In this document: in pieces, positions 28,162 through 37,090 of the stretch
Position numbering within the stretch: position 1 is the stretch's first letter
How the letters are laid out: each line of letters starts with the position of its first letter
NCBI RefSeq assembly: GCF_034263275.1
Contig: NZ_CP139559.1
Span: 6,820,001-6,884,000, forward strand
Reading direction: 5' to 3'
DNA length: 64,000 bases
Source of the DNA: Mucilaginibacter sp. cycad4
GTDB lineage: Bacteria > Bacteroidota > Bacteroidia > Sphingobacteriales > Sphingobacteriaceae
The notes under the pieces: generated by a model
The model's input: the letters and a program-made list of their open reading frames with translations, nothing else
Told to the model about the DNA's origin: nothing
Database searches by the model: none
Position numbers and translations under genes: made by a program

Positions 28162-31100
28162 ATGAGCAAGAACAGATACCTCGGGCTTCGGTCTTTTGAA
28201 GAAGATGATGAAGCGCTATTTTTTGGCAGGGAAAAGGAAAGCGCACAATTGGCTTCAATAATTTATTTCGAAAGGTTCCTTGTGCTTTTTGGTAAGTCGG
28301 GTGTCGGAAAAAGTTCCCTTTTAAATACGTTATATAAAAAAAATGATATCCTTAAGTCGTTTAAGCCCGTCCGGATAAGGTTTCAGCCGCGGGAGGTTCA
28401 TGAAGCTCCAATAAAAGACGAGGCGGCGGAGAATATTAAACGCGGGTCGGATACCTTTGAAACAAAGGATGAGCCCCTGGAAATTGTAAAATGTGAGCTG
28501 GAAAGTTTTTTCAAGAAAGAGGGGCTTGTATACGATATTAACCAGATTGTTTTCAACAAGGATTCGTACTCGTTATGGGAACTTGTTAAACTGGCTGAGG
28601 TAACAACCAAAAACCATTCAAATTTCACTATCGTTTTGGTATTTGATCAATTTGAGGAGTTTTTTTCCCTGCCGTTAGATACTCAAAACAAGTTTAGCCT
28701 CCAATTAGCCGAAGTACTCCACGAATTACCACCAACGCGGATATTGGATTGGATTGCAAAAAAAGAGGACTCTGAACGGACACCTGAAATTTTGGAGTGG
28801 TATATGCAACCCAATATCAAGGTTGTTTTTTCAATTCGATCAGATAGGTTATACCAATTGGGCAACCTGATAAGCTTTATTCCCAATATTTTGGGCTCGA
28901 GAATGGAACTCAAGCATTTTAACGGATCAAACGCCGTGGAGGCGATCATGAAACCTGCCTGGCTTGACGGTAGCTTTAAATCTCCAAAAATTGACTTTAA
29001 AGGAGACATACCCGGAAAAATCGCGAAAAGTGTAATAAATGAATTTAATGAGGTAGACAGTTCGTTGCTTCAGGTGATCTGTTATTCGGTTGAGGAAAAA
29101 GTAATTGAAAAAAACAAGGAGAATCAATCAAATCCATATGAGTTCACTGAAGATGAGTTTAATACCGAAGTAAATCTCGGGCAAATTCTTGATACTTTTT
29201 ATCTTACCCAAACCGGCAAGTTAGGTGATGCGGCGGAGGTGGATTTTGCACGGCAGGTGATTGAAGATCACTTTGTTGAAAAAGGGGAACGGGTTGGCTT
29301 ATCGAGAAATCAATTACTTAACAGGCTAAACGAAAATACTGCACTCTTAGAGAAATTATTGAATGCCCGTTTAATCAGAGAAGAAGAAACCGGCAGGGGG
29401 GCACGATATGAACTTATTCATGATAAGTTAATAGCTACAGTTCAAAAGCGTAAGGACATCAGGGAAAGGGAAGTTAAGTACAGGGAGAGGATAGAAGAGC
29501 AGGAATTAAAAAGAAGAGAGGAAGAGGAAAAAAGAAAAGAAGAGGAATTGAGAAGAGCGGCCCGTGCCAGATTAATTTCAAGGATTTATATATTGGGCTT
29601 TGCATCTGCGGTTACTGTTGCCATGGGTTTCATTTTTTATTTTATTGCAGGCAGCTCAATCAATAGCATACTCAACGATAGGGCAAATGACGCGTATGTT
29701 CACAACAATCATTACCTGGCTTTTTTATACGCTAATAAATTAAGAAGTAATATTTATTACAGTTCTGAAAAAGGAAAAGATATTCAGGCTTTTGACAAGA
29801 AATTTCTCTACGATATCTCAGGAGGCGATGAAGTTGTTACGGTTGATAGCGTAACCGTAGCCGTTCATTATACTGACAATACCATTTACATCTGGAAAAT
29901 TAACGACGCCTGTATAAAAGGACGGGGGAAGCTGGTACTTGATACAATAATAAATAGTGCGATGAACATGATTGTTTCTAAGGTAGGGCGCTTTGCCGCT
30001 TATAGAGACACCAGCGGTTTGATCAATGTTTATGATATCCAGCAGAGAAAGAACTCTTTTGTTAAGGGCTCCAGGCTAAATTCTGTATCTTTTGGTAATA
30101 ACCCATTAATCAGTAGTAATATAGCCGATTTTAAGATGGATTTTTTAGATAAATCCCCGTGGCTTGCGTTTATGAACGTTGATGGAAATTTCAAGATATA
30201 TGATGCAGGCAGAAAAAAACTGCTGGGTTATATTTATCTGAGCTATGAAAATAAATACCAAAGTAAAGATATAAAGGATCTTTTTCTTTATTCGCCGGGA
30301 TCTAACTATATCCTTACCCGCAAACCGAAATCAAAAAAAATTAATTTTTGGGATATGACAGGTAAGATAGTGGATAAAAATCTTGTTAAAAATGTTGAAA
30401 ACGCATTTGCAACATCAAAAAAAGGACTTTTTGCATATATCAGGAAGGATCATAAAGTTTTTTTATACGATATCACATCATTAGATAATTTGAACCGGGA
30501 TAATTCAGAACTAATCGCATCCAATGTTGAAACAATGATACCCTCAAAGGATGGTTCAAAAGCAATTTTCTTTTTTAAAGGGAAATTAATGGTTTATGAT
30601 TTTGAACAGAAACGGTTTGATACGAGGTTTAATCAAAATACTAAACTTTATCAAAGGTTTAAGAGTGTGAAATTTAACTCGAATCTGATCCGGTGGACAG
30701 AATCGGGCGATAAATTTACGTTAAATATTCTTTCCAGTCCTGTAATCATTGATTTAGCGAAGGCTACTTCATTTCGGATGTTCAATGATAAAGACACCTC
30801 TGTGATACTGGATTCCAGGCTAAATAACTATGTTATTAGTGAAGATGAAGAACGCTATGCTTATATAAACCAAAAAGGATATCTTATTATAAAAGCCGTA
30901 GATAGCGAGGCATCTAAAATAGCAGATAAACGCTGGCGAATATTTAATCAAGATTCAATCTGGAGCTCACGGAGCCTTTTTACCCTTGACCAGCTTTGTA
31001 GGTTCAGCTCATCGGGTAAATATTTTGCATTTATTAAACCGGGGGTAACAAACAAGTTAACGATTGTGAATTTAATTACCGGCGAGGAAAAGGTTCAAAA

Positions 31101-31278
31101 CTATCCTGTAAAGAAGATTGGGCGATATTTTACGGATAGTTATATCCAGGTAGCAAGCACGTTTGACAATGCGGGAGGCATAGTGTTCATAAATGATATT
31201 GTAAGAAACAGAAATTATTACAAAACAATTTTCCCCGAGCTGACAAAAGGAACTGAAAAATTAATAAACTTAAAATAA
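28162..31278 (+). CDS. nSTAND NTPase with coiled coil, transmembrane helix and propeller-like C-terminus
   Basis: A 1038-residue protein, the likely sensor/switch of the operon. It opens with YLGLRSFEEDDEALFFGREKE, typical of nSTAND1-type NTPases. The P-loop GKSGVGKSS is at 44-52 and Walker B near 157-166 (VLVFDQFEEFF). A winged-helix-like part follows to about 430. A highly charged coiled coil (about 435-468) leads to one membrane helix (about 475-497). The rest (about 500-1038) is beta-rich, with irregular repeats like a WD40-type propeller, and would lie on the other side of the membrane if the helix is inserted. This organisation suggests a membrane-anchored sensor that couples stimulus to NTPase-driven oligomerisation. 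Four bases separate it from the SIR2 gene. Confidence 0.83.
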   Translation: MSKNRYLGLRSFEEDDEALFFGREKESAQLASIIYFERFLVLFGKSGVGKSSLLNTLYKKNDILKSFKPVRIRFQPREVHEAPIKDEAAENIKRGSDTFETKDEPLEIVKCELESFFKKEGLVYDINQIVFNKDSYSLWELVKLAEVTTKNHSNFTIVLVFDQFEEFFSLPLDTQNKFSLQLAEVLHELPPTRILDWIAKKEDSERTPEILEWYMQPNIKVVFSIRSDRLYQLGNLISFIPNILGSRMELKHFNGSNAVEAIMKPAWLDGSFKSPKIDFKGDIPGKIAKSVINEFNEVDSSLLQVICYSVEEKVIEKNKENQSNPYEFTEDEFNTEVNLGQILDTFYLTQTGKLGDAAEVDFARQVIEDHFVEKGERVGLSRNQLLNRLNENTALLEKLLNARLIREEETGRGARYELIHDKLIATVQKRKDIREREVKYRERIEEQELKRREEEEKRKEEELRRAARARLISRIYILGFASAVTVAMGFIFYFIAGSSINSILNDRANDAYVHNNHYLAFLYANKLRSNIYYSSEKGKDIQAFDKKFLYDISGGDEVVTVDSVTVAVHYTDNTIYIWKINDACIKGRGKLVLDTIINSAMNMIVSKVGRFAAYRDTSGLINVYDIQQRKNSFVKGSRLNSVSFGNNPLISSNIADFKMDFLDKSPWLAFMNVDGNFKIYDAGRKKLLGYIYLSYENKYQSKDIKDLFLYSPGSNYILTRKPKSKKINFWDMTGKIVDKNLVKNVENAFATSKKGLFAYIRKDHKVFLYDITSLDNLNRDNSELIASNVETMIPSKDGSKAIFFFKGKLMVYDFEQKRFDTRFNQNTKLYQRFKSVKFNSNLIRWTESGDKFTLNILSSPVIIDLAKATSFRMFNDKDTSVILDSRLNNYVISEDEERYAYINQKGYLIIKAVDSEASKIADKRWRIFNQDSIWSSRSLFTLDQLCRFSSSGKYFAFIKPGVTNKLTIVNLITGEEKVQNYPVKKIGRYFTDSYIQVASTFDNAGGIVFINDIVRNRNYYKTIFPELTKGTEKLINLK

Positions 31279-31283
31279 TTGAG

Positions 31284-32219
31284 ATGAATGATTTTTATAA
31301 TGGTTACCAGGAAGCCTTTTTAGGTGTTGAGATAAAGCTTCCGGAGCATGGGGCATATAAAGAAGTTATCGCTCCCGCCGAAGATAGCACCGATGGCGTA
31401 GTTAAGTATGTTAATTATAGCCTTATACTGTCTACATTACGGCGCTTCCCAATTTTTACCGCTTCAAATATAGACGGGGCTCAATTTCAAAAAGCGCCAC
31501 GTAAGGATAATTGGAGAACAGACAGCAGAGTAGCAAAAGAACATCAATGGGGCCCTGAACTTTACAAGGCTGCGAACAGCGATTTTGATAAAGGGCACAT
31601 GACAAAAAGAGAAGACGTTCAATGGGGACCTACAATTGCATTGGCAAGCCTTGCAGCAGATTCTACATTTTATTATACCAATGCGGTTCCGCAACATGCC
31701 GATCTTAATCAAAAGGTATGGAGAAGCCTGGAGGATTATATTCTTCACACCGAAACCCGAGGAAACAATTTACGGGTTGCGGTTTTTACCGGCCCGGTTT
31801 TGCACGAAAAAGACCCGGAATTTGTAACCGAAATTAACGGGCAAAAGCTTCAGATCCCGGTGATTTTTTGGAAGATTGTTTATTTTAAAAAAGCTGACGG
31901 TGAATTTTACCGGGCTGGGTTTATGATGAGCCAAAATTCGCTATTGCTTAAAGATGGGATTATTAAAGAACGCATGGAGTTTGAACTGAGGAGTGAAGAA
32001 GATATTTTCATGGATTTTGAGGATGCAGATACCTACCAGGTGAACGTTGGAACCATTGAATCTTTGACAAAATTGCATTTTGAACCAGCGATAGAACCAT
32101 TTACAGATAACAGGAAAATTAAATTGATCTTAAAAGAAATAGACGTACATGAATCGTTTCTTGAAAGTTCCAACGTTCAACAGGAGTTGGGGTTTGCAAT
32201 TGACAATTTATTACTTTAA
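31284..32219 (+). CDS. NUC1-type DNA/RNA non-specific endonuclease
   Basis: A 311-residue nuclease of the beta-beta-alpha-metal family. The motif FDKGHMTKREDVQWG (DRGH-like; predicted catalytic H105) is followed by YYTNAVPQ and by LRVAVFTGPVL, both in the order seen in NUC1/NucA enzymes; the Asn in YTNAVPQH is the usual metal ligand. Most family members are exported, but there is no signal peptide here, so activity in the cytoplasm would be toxic unless held back. It is the last gene, five bases after the NTPase gene, and is probably the nucleic-acid-degrading effector of the operon. Confidence 0.82.
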   Translation: MNDFYNGYQEAFLGVEIKLPEHGAYKEVIAPAEDSTDGVVKYVNYSLILSTLRRFPIFTASNIDGAQFQKAPRKDNWRTDSRVAKEHQWGPELYKAANSDFDKGHMTKREDVQWGPTIALASLAADSTFYYTNAVPQHADLNQKVWRSLEDYILHTETRGNNLRVAVFTGPVLHEKDPEFVTEINGQKLQIPVIFWKIVYFKKADGEFYRAGFMMSQNSLLLKDGIIKERMEFELRSEEDIFMDFEDADTYQVNVGTIESLTKLHFEPAIEPFTDNRKIKLILKEIDVHESFLESSNVQQELGFAIDNLLL

Positions 32220-32463
32220 TGCAAACTGGACTGGATTTCTTGAAATATATTGCGGATTAAAAAAACGTAAAAACAAGAACCGGACGAGTTCAGAATTATC
32301 GGACCCATCCAGTATGGTCGGTTCCCGACTTTAATTATAACAAACCATTTCTTCTACGATTTGAAAAGATTAGCAGATTTAGTTACAGAATCGTTGGATT
32401 CAATAGAAAAGCGATTATATGACTTACCTCCGGCGCTATGAAATATTGAAGTAAATTGCAATT

Positions 32464-32589
32464 ATGGCTAACTCAACTAAAACCGTTAGAAAGAACCAAA
32501 AAGTAGCAAATGAACTGATCAGAAGAAGTAACCAAATTATTAATCAATCGAATTCAAAACCTGCATTTGGACGCTGTATAGGCACTTAA
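32464..32589 (+). CDS. Small hypothetical ORF
   Basis: A 41-codon frame rich in Lys, Asn and Arg (MANSTKTVRKNQKVANEL and on). There is no recognised family. It is preceded by another open stretch (about 32334-32441) with a plausible but incomplete protein sequence (DLKRLADLVTESLDSIEKRL). Both could be leftovers of a gene at the island edge. Confidence 0.25.
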   Translation: MANSTKTVRKNQKVANELIRRSNQIINQSNSKPAFGRCIGT

Positions 32590-32593
32590 GGCA

Positions 32594-32626
32594 TAAAAAA
32601 AGCTCCTTAGAGAATTCTAAGAAGCT
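32594..32626 (-). terminator. Rho-independent terminator of the tRNA-Phe transcript
   Basis: On the minus strand an 11-bp stem (AGCTTCTTAGA / TCTAAGGAGCT, one G-T wobble) with a 4-base loop is followed by a run of T. Confidence 0.75.
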
Positions 32627-32634
32627 TTTAAGTG

Positions 32635-32707
32635 TGGTACCAACTGGGATCGAACCAGTGACACAAGGATTTTCAGTCCTTTGCTCTACCATCTGAGCTA
32701 TGGTACC
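32635..32707 (-). tRNA. tRNA-Phe (GAA anticodon)
   Basis: Seventy-three bases on the minus strand fold as a tRNA: acceptor arms GGTACCA / TGGTACC, D arm with TAGCTCAGATGGTAGAGC, anticodon loop CTGAAAA with anticodon GAA, T arm ACTGG-TTCGATC-CCAGT and discriminator A. CCA is not encoded. Its 3' end faces the conflict operon. Confidence 0.95.
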
Positions 32708-32883
32708 AAACCGTTCCCGTGTTTGGGGAGTGCAAATGTAGCCTTTTTTTTATGTTTGAAAATTTTTTTTTGAAAAAAGTTTCTATTTGTGTGCCGGGTT
32801 TAAATAATTGTGCAGGTAATCAGCTAATTAATTTTCAAATATTTTTTCAATCCCAAAACATTTCGTGCTTTAAACAATTCATT

Positions 32884-32891
32884 TAACTTTG
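32884..32891 (+). promoter_or_regulatory. -7 promoter element TAACTTTG for the Fe-S gene
   Basis: A full match to TAnnTTTG, 22 bp upstream of the ATG at 32914. A partial -33 element (TTTC) lies at the expected distance. Confidence 0.5.
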
Positions 32892-32913
32892 AGAAAAATA
32901 CTATGCACGCATA

Positions 32914-34212
32914 ATGATTGCTCAGCTTATATTTATTATCATCCTGGGGGTTGCCATTTACTTCTTCGGTAAAAATGTGTCTAAAATAAGGCGCAATATT
33001 TTGCTTGGTAAAGACACGGACCGTAACGATCGGCCGGCCTTGCGCTGGAAAGTGATGGCCAAAATTGCCCTGGGGCAAACCAAAATGGTTAAGCGCCCCG
33101 TAGCGGCGGTAATGCACTTTTTTATTTATATAGGTTTTATTATCATCAATCTTGAAGTGCTGGAGATCATGATTGATGGAGTTTTTGGTTCTCACCGCAT
33201 CTTTGCGCACCCGCTTGGCGGTTTGTATGGTTTTTTAATAGGCGGTTTCGAGGTGCTTGCAGTACTGGTACTTACGGCATGTATCGTTTTCCTGTGCAGG
33301 CGCAATGTTGTGCACCTGAAACGGTTTACAGGTGCAGAAATGACCCAATGGCCAAAATCTGATGCTAATTACATCCTCATTACCGAGATATTGCTCATGA
33401 CCGCTTTCCTGACTATGAATGCGGCCGATTATAAATTACAACTGCTGCATTTTGGCCACTATGTCACCGCCGGAAGCTTCCCGGTGAGTTCATTGCTGGC
33501 GCCGTTGCTGCCAGGTAGCGCTTCGGCATTGGTAATTACCGAGCGGGTTTGCTGGTGGTTCCATATTGTCGGGATCTTGTGTTTCTTAAATTACCTGCCA
33601 TATTCAAAGCATTTTCATATCCTGCTGGCTTTCCCCAATACGTACTATTCAAACCTGAACCCTAAAGGTAAATTTACCAATATGGCATCGGTTACCAATG
33701 AGGTTAAGGCCATGCTTGATCCTTCTTTCGTGCCCGAAAACACCGGCGAGCCCGCCCGTTTTGGCGCAAAGGATGTAACAGACCTTACCTGGAAAAACCT
33801 GATGGAGGCTTATACCTGCACCGAATGCGGCAGGTGCACCTCGGTTTGCCCGGCCAACATTACCGGCAAATTGCTGTCGCCACGGAAAATTATGATGGAT
33901 ACCCGCGACCGTATTACCGAGATCGGCAATAACATTGATAAGCATGGTAAAGACTTCCAGGACGATAAAGCACTGCTTGATAATTACATTACCCGCGAAG
34001 AGCTTTGGGCCTGTACAAGTTGTAATGCCTGTGTGGAAGCTTGTCCGGTAAACATCAATCCGCTGGAGATCATAACCGAAATGCGCCGTTATATTGTGAT
34101 GGAAGAGTCGCAGGCCCCGGCGAGTTTAAACAATATGTTTGGCAACGTAGAAAACAATGGTGCCCCATGGAAATATAGCCAGGCCGACAGGTTTAACTGG
34201 GCTGATGAATAA
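32914..34212 (+). CDS. HdrC-like membrane-bound (4Fe-4S) electron-transfer protein
   Basis: A 432-residue protein. The N-terminal part (1-250) has about six membrane helices and resembles a cytochrome-b/NarI-like membrane anchor. The cytosolic C-terminal part holds two ferredoxin clusters, with Cys at 302, 305, 308 and 312 (CTECGRCTSVCP) and a second set starting at C367 (CTSCNACVEACP). This layout is that of Fe-S oxidoreductases of the HdrC/GlpC kind. With the downstream CCG protein it would pass electrons between the quinone pool and an unknown cytosolic partner. This pair is common in Bacteroidota. Confidence 0.85.
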   Translation: MIAQLIFIIILGVAIYFFGKNVSKIRRNILLGKDTDRNDRPALRWKVMAKIALGQTKMVKRPVAAVMHFFIYIGFIIINLEVLEIMIDGVFGSHRIFAHPLGGLYGFLIGGFEVLAVLVLTACIVFLCRRNVVHLKRFTGAEMTQWPKSDANYILITEILLMTAFLTMNAADYKLQLLHFGHYVTAGSFPVSSLLAPLLPGSASALVITERVCWWFHIVGILCFLNYLPYSKHFHILLAFPNTYYSNLNPKGKFTNMASVTNEVKAMLDPSFVPENTGEPARFGAKDVTDLTWKNLMEAYTCTECGRCTSVCPANITGKLLSPRKIMMDTRDRITEIGNNIDKHGKDFQDDKALLDNYITREELWACTSCNACVEACPVNINPLEIITEMRRYIVMEESQAPASLNNMFGNVENNGAPWKYSQADRFNWADE

Positions 34213-34213
34213 A

Positions 34214-34286
34214 TTCATTAAGTCATTTGTCATTAAATCATTGTATGGTGGCTAATGACTTAATGACGAAATGACCCAATGACTAA
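34214..34286. repeat. Intergenic inverted repeat, TCATTAAGTCATT family, copy 1
   Basis: Left arm (TTCATTAAGTCATTTGTCAT and on) and right arm (CTAATGACTTAATGACGAAA and on) are imperfect complements around a short loop. Two further copies lie at 53532-53608 and 56010-56078. The element fills the gap between two co-directional genes. Confidence 0.75.
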
Positions 34287-34289
34287 TTT

Positions 34290-35081
34290 ATGAGTGAAAT
34301 AAAGATACCTACCATGGCCGAAATGGCTGCACAAGGGAAAGAACCTGAGATATTGTTTTGGGTTGGGTGTGCCGGCAGCTTTGATGAACGGGCCCGCAAA
34401 ATTACGCGTGATATCTGTAAGATCTTGCAGCATGTGGGTATTAGCTATGCAGTTTTAGGTACTGAAGAAAACTGCACGGGCGATCCTGCCAAACGTGCAG
34501 GAAATGAATTCCTGTTCCAGATGCAGGCCATGATGAATATCCAGGTGCTGGACGGTTATAACATCAAAAAAATAGTTACCGGTTGCCCGCATTGTTTTAA
34601 CACTATAAAAAATGAATATCCCGGTTTGGGTGGCAATTACGAAGTGATCCATCACACGCAGTTAATTCAGGGCCTGATAAACGATGGGAAGCTTAAAGCT
34701 GAAGGCGGGGAAAGCTTTAAAGGTAAAAGGATCACCTATCATGACCCGTGTTATTTAGGCCGGGGAAATGATGTTTACGAAGCTCCGCGTGCCGCACTTG
34801 AAATATTAGATACCGAACTGGTTGAAATGAAACGCTGCAAATCAAACGGCTTGTGCTGCGGTGCAGGCGGCGCGCAAATGTTTAAAGAACCAGAGCCAGG
34901 CAAAAAAGATATCAATATAGAGCGTATTGCCGATGTTATTGAAGCCAAAGCACAGGTGGTAGCTGCTGCTTGTCCGTTTTGTATGACCATGCTTACCGAT
35001 GGCGTAAAAAATCAGGATAAAGAACAGGAGATCAAAGTGCTGGATATTGCCGAGATAACGGTAAGGGCTAACGGTTTATAA
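34290..35081 (+). CDS. HdrB-like CCG-domain (Fe-S) protein
   Basis: A 263-residue cytosolic protein with two CCG domains: ENCTGDPAKRAGNE and CPHCFNTIKNEYP in the first half, and HDPCYLGR, then LCCGAGGAQMF and CPFCMTML in the second. CCG domains bind a special [4Fe-4S] cluster in HdrB, GlpC, LutA and succinate dehydrogenase E. It pairs with the membrane Fe-S protein 77 bases upstream; the electron donor or acceptor is not shown by the sequence. Its last six bases overlap the end of the convergent gene. Confidence 0.87.
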   Translation: MSEIKIPTMAEMAAQGKEPEILFWVGCAGSFDERARKITRDICKILQHVGISYAVLGTEENCTGDPAKRAGNEFLFQMQAMMNIQVLDGYNIKKIVTGCPHCFNTIKNEYPGLGGNYEVIHHTQLIQGLINDGKLKAEGGESFKGKRITYHDPCYLGRGNDVYEAPRAALEILDTELVEMKRCKSNGLCCGAGGAQMFKEPEPGKKDINIERIADVIEAKAQVVAAACPFCMTMLTDGVKNQDKEQEIKVLDIAEITVRANGL

Positions 35082-35558
35082 ACCTTTCATCCTGAAATAA
35101 TTCAACGCACTTTTCAAGCTATCAAACCTGGCTGTGTTCATATTATGCACGGGCAGGCCAAGTGTAGTGGCCATTGAGTCGATATTGCCATCGGGGTCTT
35201 CGTAAGTTTGTACAATGATATCATCGGTTTGGGTATTGAATTTGAGCGTGCCCGTGGTATCGCTGACCAGGTAATCAACATTAGCGAGACGGTGCAGATT
35301 GAAAGAAAAATATTCCTGTTTACCCTGTTGATAAGTTTTCCTCAAACGTAAAAAATAGTCGTTGGTAAGGGTAATCTCCCACTTTTTAAGGTTGATATCG
35401 GGCGCGGGGTTAAATGAGCTGCTGAGGCATTTATTGCTCCAGTTTAACCATTCCTGTTCGCTCATTTCGGCTTTAAAACCGTAATTTAGCGCAATAAGGG
35501 CTAAAAGTGATGTAATGAGCGCGGTTTTTCCAATTGAAGGCAGAATTGATATTTTCAT
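35076..35558 (-). CDS. Hypothetical exported protein
   Basis: A 160-residue protein with an N-terminal hydrophobic segment (about residues 12-28) that is a signal peptide or anchor. No family is recognised. It is convergent with the HdrB-like gene, overlapping by six bases, and divergent from the gene at 35604. Confidence 0.7.
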   Translation of the reverse strand: MKISILPSIGKTALITSLLALIALNYGFKAEMSEQEWLNWSNKCLSSSFNPAPDINLKKWEITLTNDYFLRLRKTYQQGKQEYFSFNLHRLANVDYLVSDTTGTLKFNTQTDDIIVQTYEDPDGNIDSMATTLGLPVHNMNTARFDSLKSALNYFRMKGL

Positions 35559-35603
35559 GACAACAAAATGTAACCCGAAGTTAATAAATTGATATTTTTG
35601 GAA

Positions 35604-36089
35604 ATGAAATTTTCTCCACAGTCAAGAGTTTGGATCTATCAGTCGAACAGGAAATTAACCGACCTGGAAGTACAGCAGATACAGCCCGAACTGGACAGGT
35701 TTGCCACCAACTGGACAGCTCACAATAACCAGTTGAAAGCCAAAGGCGAGGTACGGTATAACCGTTTTTTTATTTTGATAGTTGACGAAAGCCAGGCCGG
35801 CGCCAGCGGGTGCTCTATCGATAAATCGGTTCACTTTATGCAGCAGGTGCAGCAGCATTTGGGCATCAACCTTTTCGACAGGTTTAATTTGGCTTACCGC
35901 GATGGGGAAGAGGTGCTTTCGTTACCCCGTCATGATTTTGAGGCCAAACTAAAAGAGGGCAGTATCAATAAGGAAACTGTTGTTTACAATAACCTGGTGC
36001 AAAATTTAACCGAGCTCGAAACCAAATGGGAAGTGCCGTTTAAGGACAGCTGGCATATCCAGTTGTTCCGTGATATTGTAACAGCATAA
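35604..36089 (+). CDS. Conserved Bacteroidota cytosolic protein of unknown function
   Basis: A 161-residue protein starting KFSPQSRVWIYQSNRKLTD. It resembles a widely conserved Bacteroidota protein with the pattern 'W.Y.....l...e'. Records of such proteins are sometimes labelled ABC-transporter ATPase, but no Walker motif is present. A central Cys (GASGCSIDKSVHFM) looks conserved. I chose ATG 35604 over a TTG at 35589. Confidence 0.7.
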   Translation: MKFSPQSRVWIYQSNRKLTDLEVQQIQPELDRFATNWTAHNNQLKAKGEVRYNRFFILIVDESQAGASGCSIDKSVHFMQQVQQHLGINLFDRFNLAYRDGEEVLSLPRHDFEAKLKEGSINKETVVYNNLVQNLTELETKWEVPFKDSWHIQLFRDIVTA

Positions 36090-36114
36090 CAAATTGCTCA
36101 CTAATTTTTCGAAT

Positions 36115-36169
36115 TATAGCGAATTACACGAATTTTTAATTTGAATAAAGATTCGTGTAATCCGCTATT
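36115..36169. repeat. Intergenic inverted repeat AGCGAATTACACGAAT
   Basis: AGCGAATTACACGAAT (36118-36133) and ATTCGTGTAATCCGCT (36151-36166) are complementary with one mismatch around a 17-base loop. It could form a hairpin between two convergent genes. Confidence 0.6.
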
Positions 36170-36206
36170 ATTGTATAAGCCCTGCAAGTCATTCGTGTAG
36201 AAATAT

Positions 36207-36341
36207 TTATTTCTTCTTAGCTGGAGTAATGATCGGTTTTACAATGTCTTTTTTGCCCGATTGATAATCAGAAGGGGCTTTGCTGTTACCTTCGGCGGCT
36301 GGTTTCTTTTTTTCTTTGGTAGATTGCTTGTTCTTGCTCAT
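36207..36341 (-). CDS. Small Lys-rich hypothetical protein (44 residues)
   Basis: The minus strand from the ATG at 36341 encodes MSKNKQSTKEKKKPAAEG and continues to a TAA at 36207. It is basic and Lys/Pro-rich, with the composition of small conserved Bacteroidota proteins. It is too short for a family assignment. AATAAAAATC precedes the start. Confidence 0.55.
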   Translation of the reverse strand: MSKNKQSTKEKKKPAAEGNSKAPSDYQSGKKDIVKPIITPAKKK

Positions 36342-36607
36342 GATTTTTATTTTAATGTTTGATTTTTTAGCGGATTATTGATATTTGTATCCGTTAATAG
36401 TGATAGCGGCAGGACAAAATGAAACGGACGGTATATACTGCCCGATGGTGAGGAGAGAAACAGATCGCTTTAATTTTAAAACGTATATCTTTACACGTAT
36501 TATTAATGCGTTTTAATTAAAGGTAGAGGTTTTAAAGCACATAACCCGTAAAGAAACAGCGATTTATATTATATAAAATTTAATGTAGCGCTGCACGCAT
36601 AAATGCT

Positions 36608-36615
36608 TAACTTTG
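36608..36615 (+). promoter_or_regulatory. -7 promoter element TAACTTTG
   Basis: A full match to TAnnTTTG, 55 bp upstream of the ATG at 36671. The -33 region is weak. Confidence 0.45.
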
Positions 36616-36670
36616 CGATAAATTTTTGATACAAACTATTTATACCATACTTTATAAAATAAGCTAAAAA

Positions 36671-37072
36671 ATGAAAGGCTTCATCTCAACCAAAACTTAC
36701 GGATTTTTAAATTACGTTGTAGCCCTGTTAATGATTTCAACCTTATGGACTTTCGGTGGTACCCTGCATGTTGGCGGTGCTGCTTTGTTTCTTCCTTTGA
36801 TAATTGGTTGGTTGCAATTGATCATGGCTATCTTTGCTAAAAACGAAATGGGTTTCATTAAACAATTCCCGATGGTTATGCACAATGCTGGTGACGTACT
36901 TATGGGGTCGTTTTTATTTTGCTCACCATGGGTTTATGCCTTTTCTGATAAAATGGTATTGCCTCAATTGATTTTTGGTGCATACCTTTTAATTGTAGGT
37001 TGCTTTACCAAAGGTTCTCCATTTATTAATCCACAGGTAGAAGAAGATCATGGCGTAAGCTATAATGCTTAA
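36671..37072 (+). CDS. Small SPW-repeat-like integral membrane protein
   Basis: A 133-residue protein with four hydrophobic helices. The segment HNAGDVLMGSFLFCSPWVYA contains the SPW motif of SPW-repeat proteins, which pairs with an earlier helix around LNYVVALLMISTLW. The function of this family is unknown. It ends at a strong hairpin terminator shared with the convergent PAS gene. Confidence 0.75.
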   Translation: MKGFISTKTYGFLNYVVALLMISTLWTFGGTLHVGGAALFLPLIIGWLQLIMAIFAKNEMGFIKQFPMVMHNAGDVLMGSFLFCSPWVYAFSDKMVLPQLIFGAYLLIVGCFTKGSPFINPQVEEDHGVSYNA

Positions 37073-37090
37073 TCCTTTTTCTTGAAAAAT

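Noticed and set aside
35604..36089. ABC-transporter ATPase annotation for the conserved protein
   Set aside because: No Walker A, Walker B or signature motif is present.
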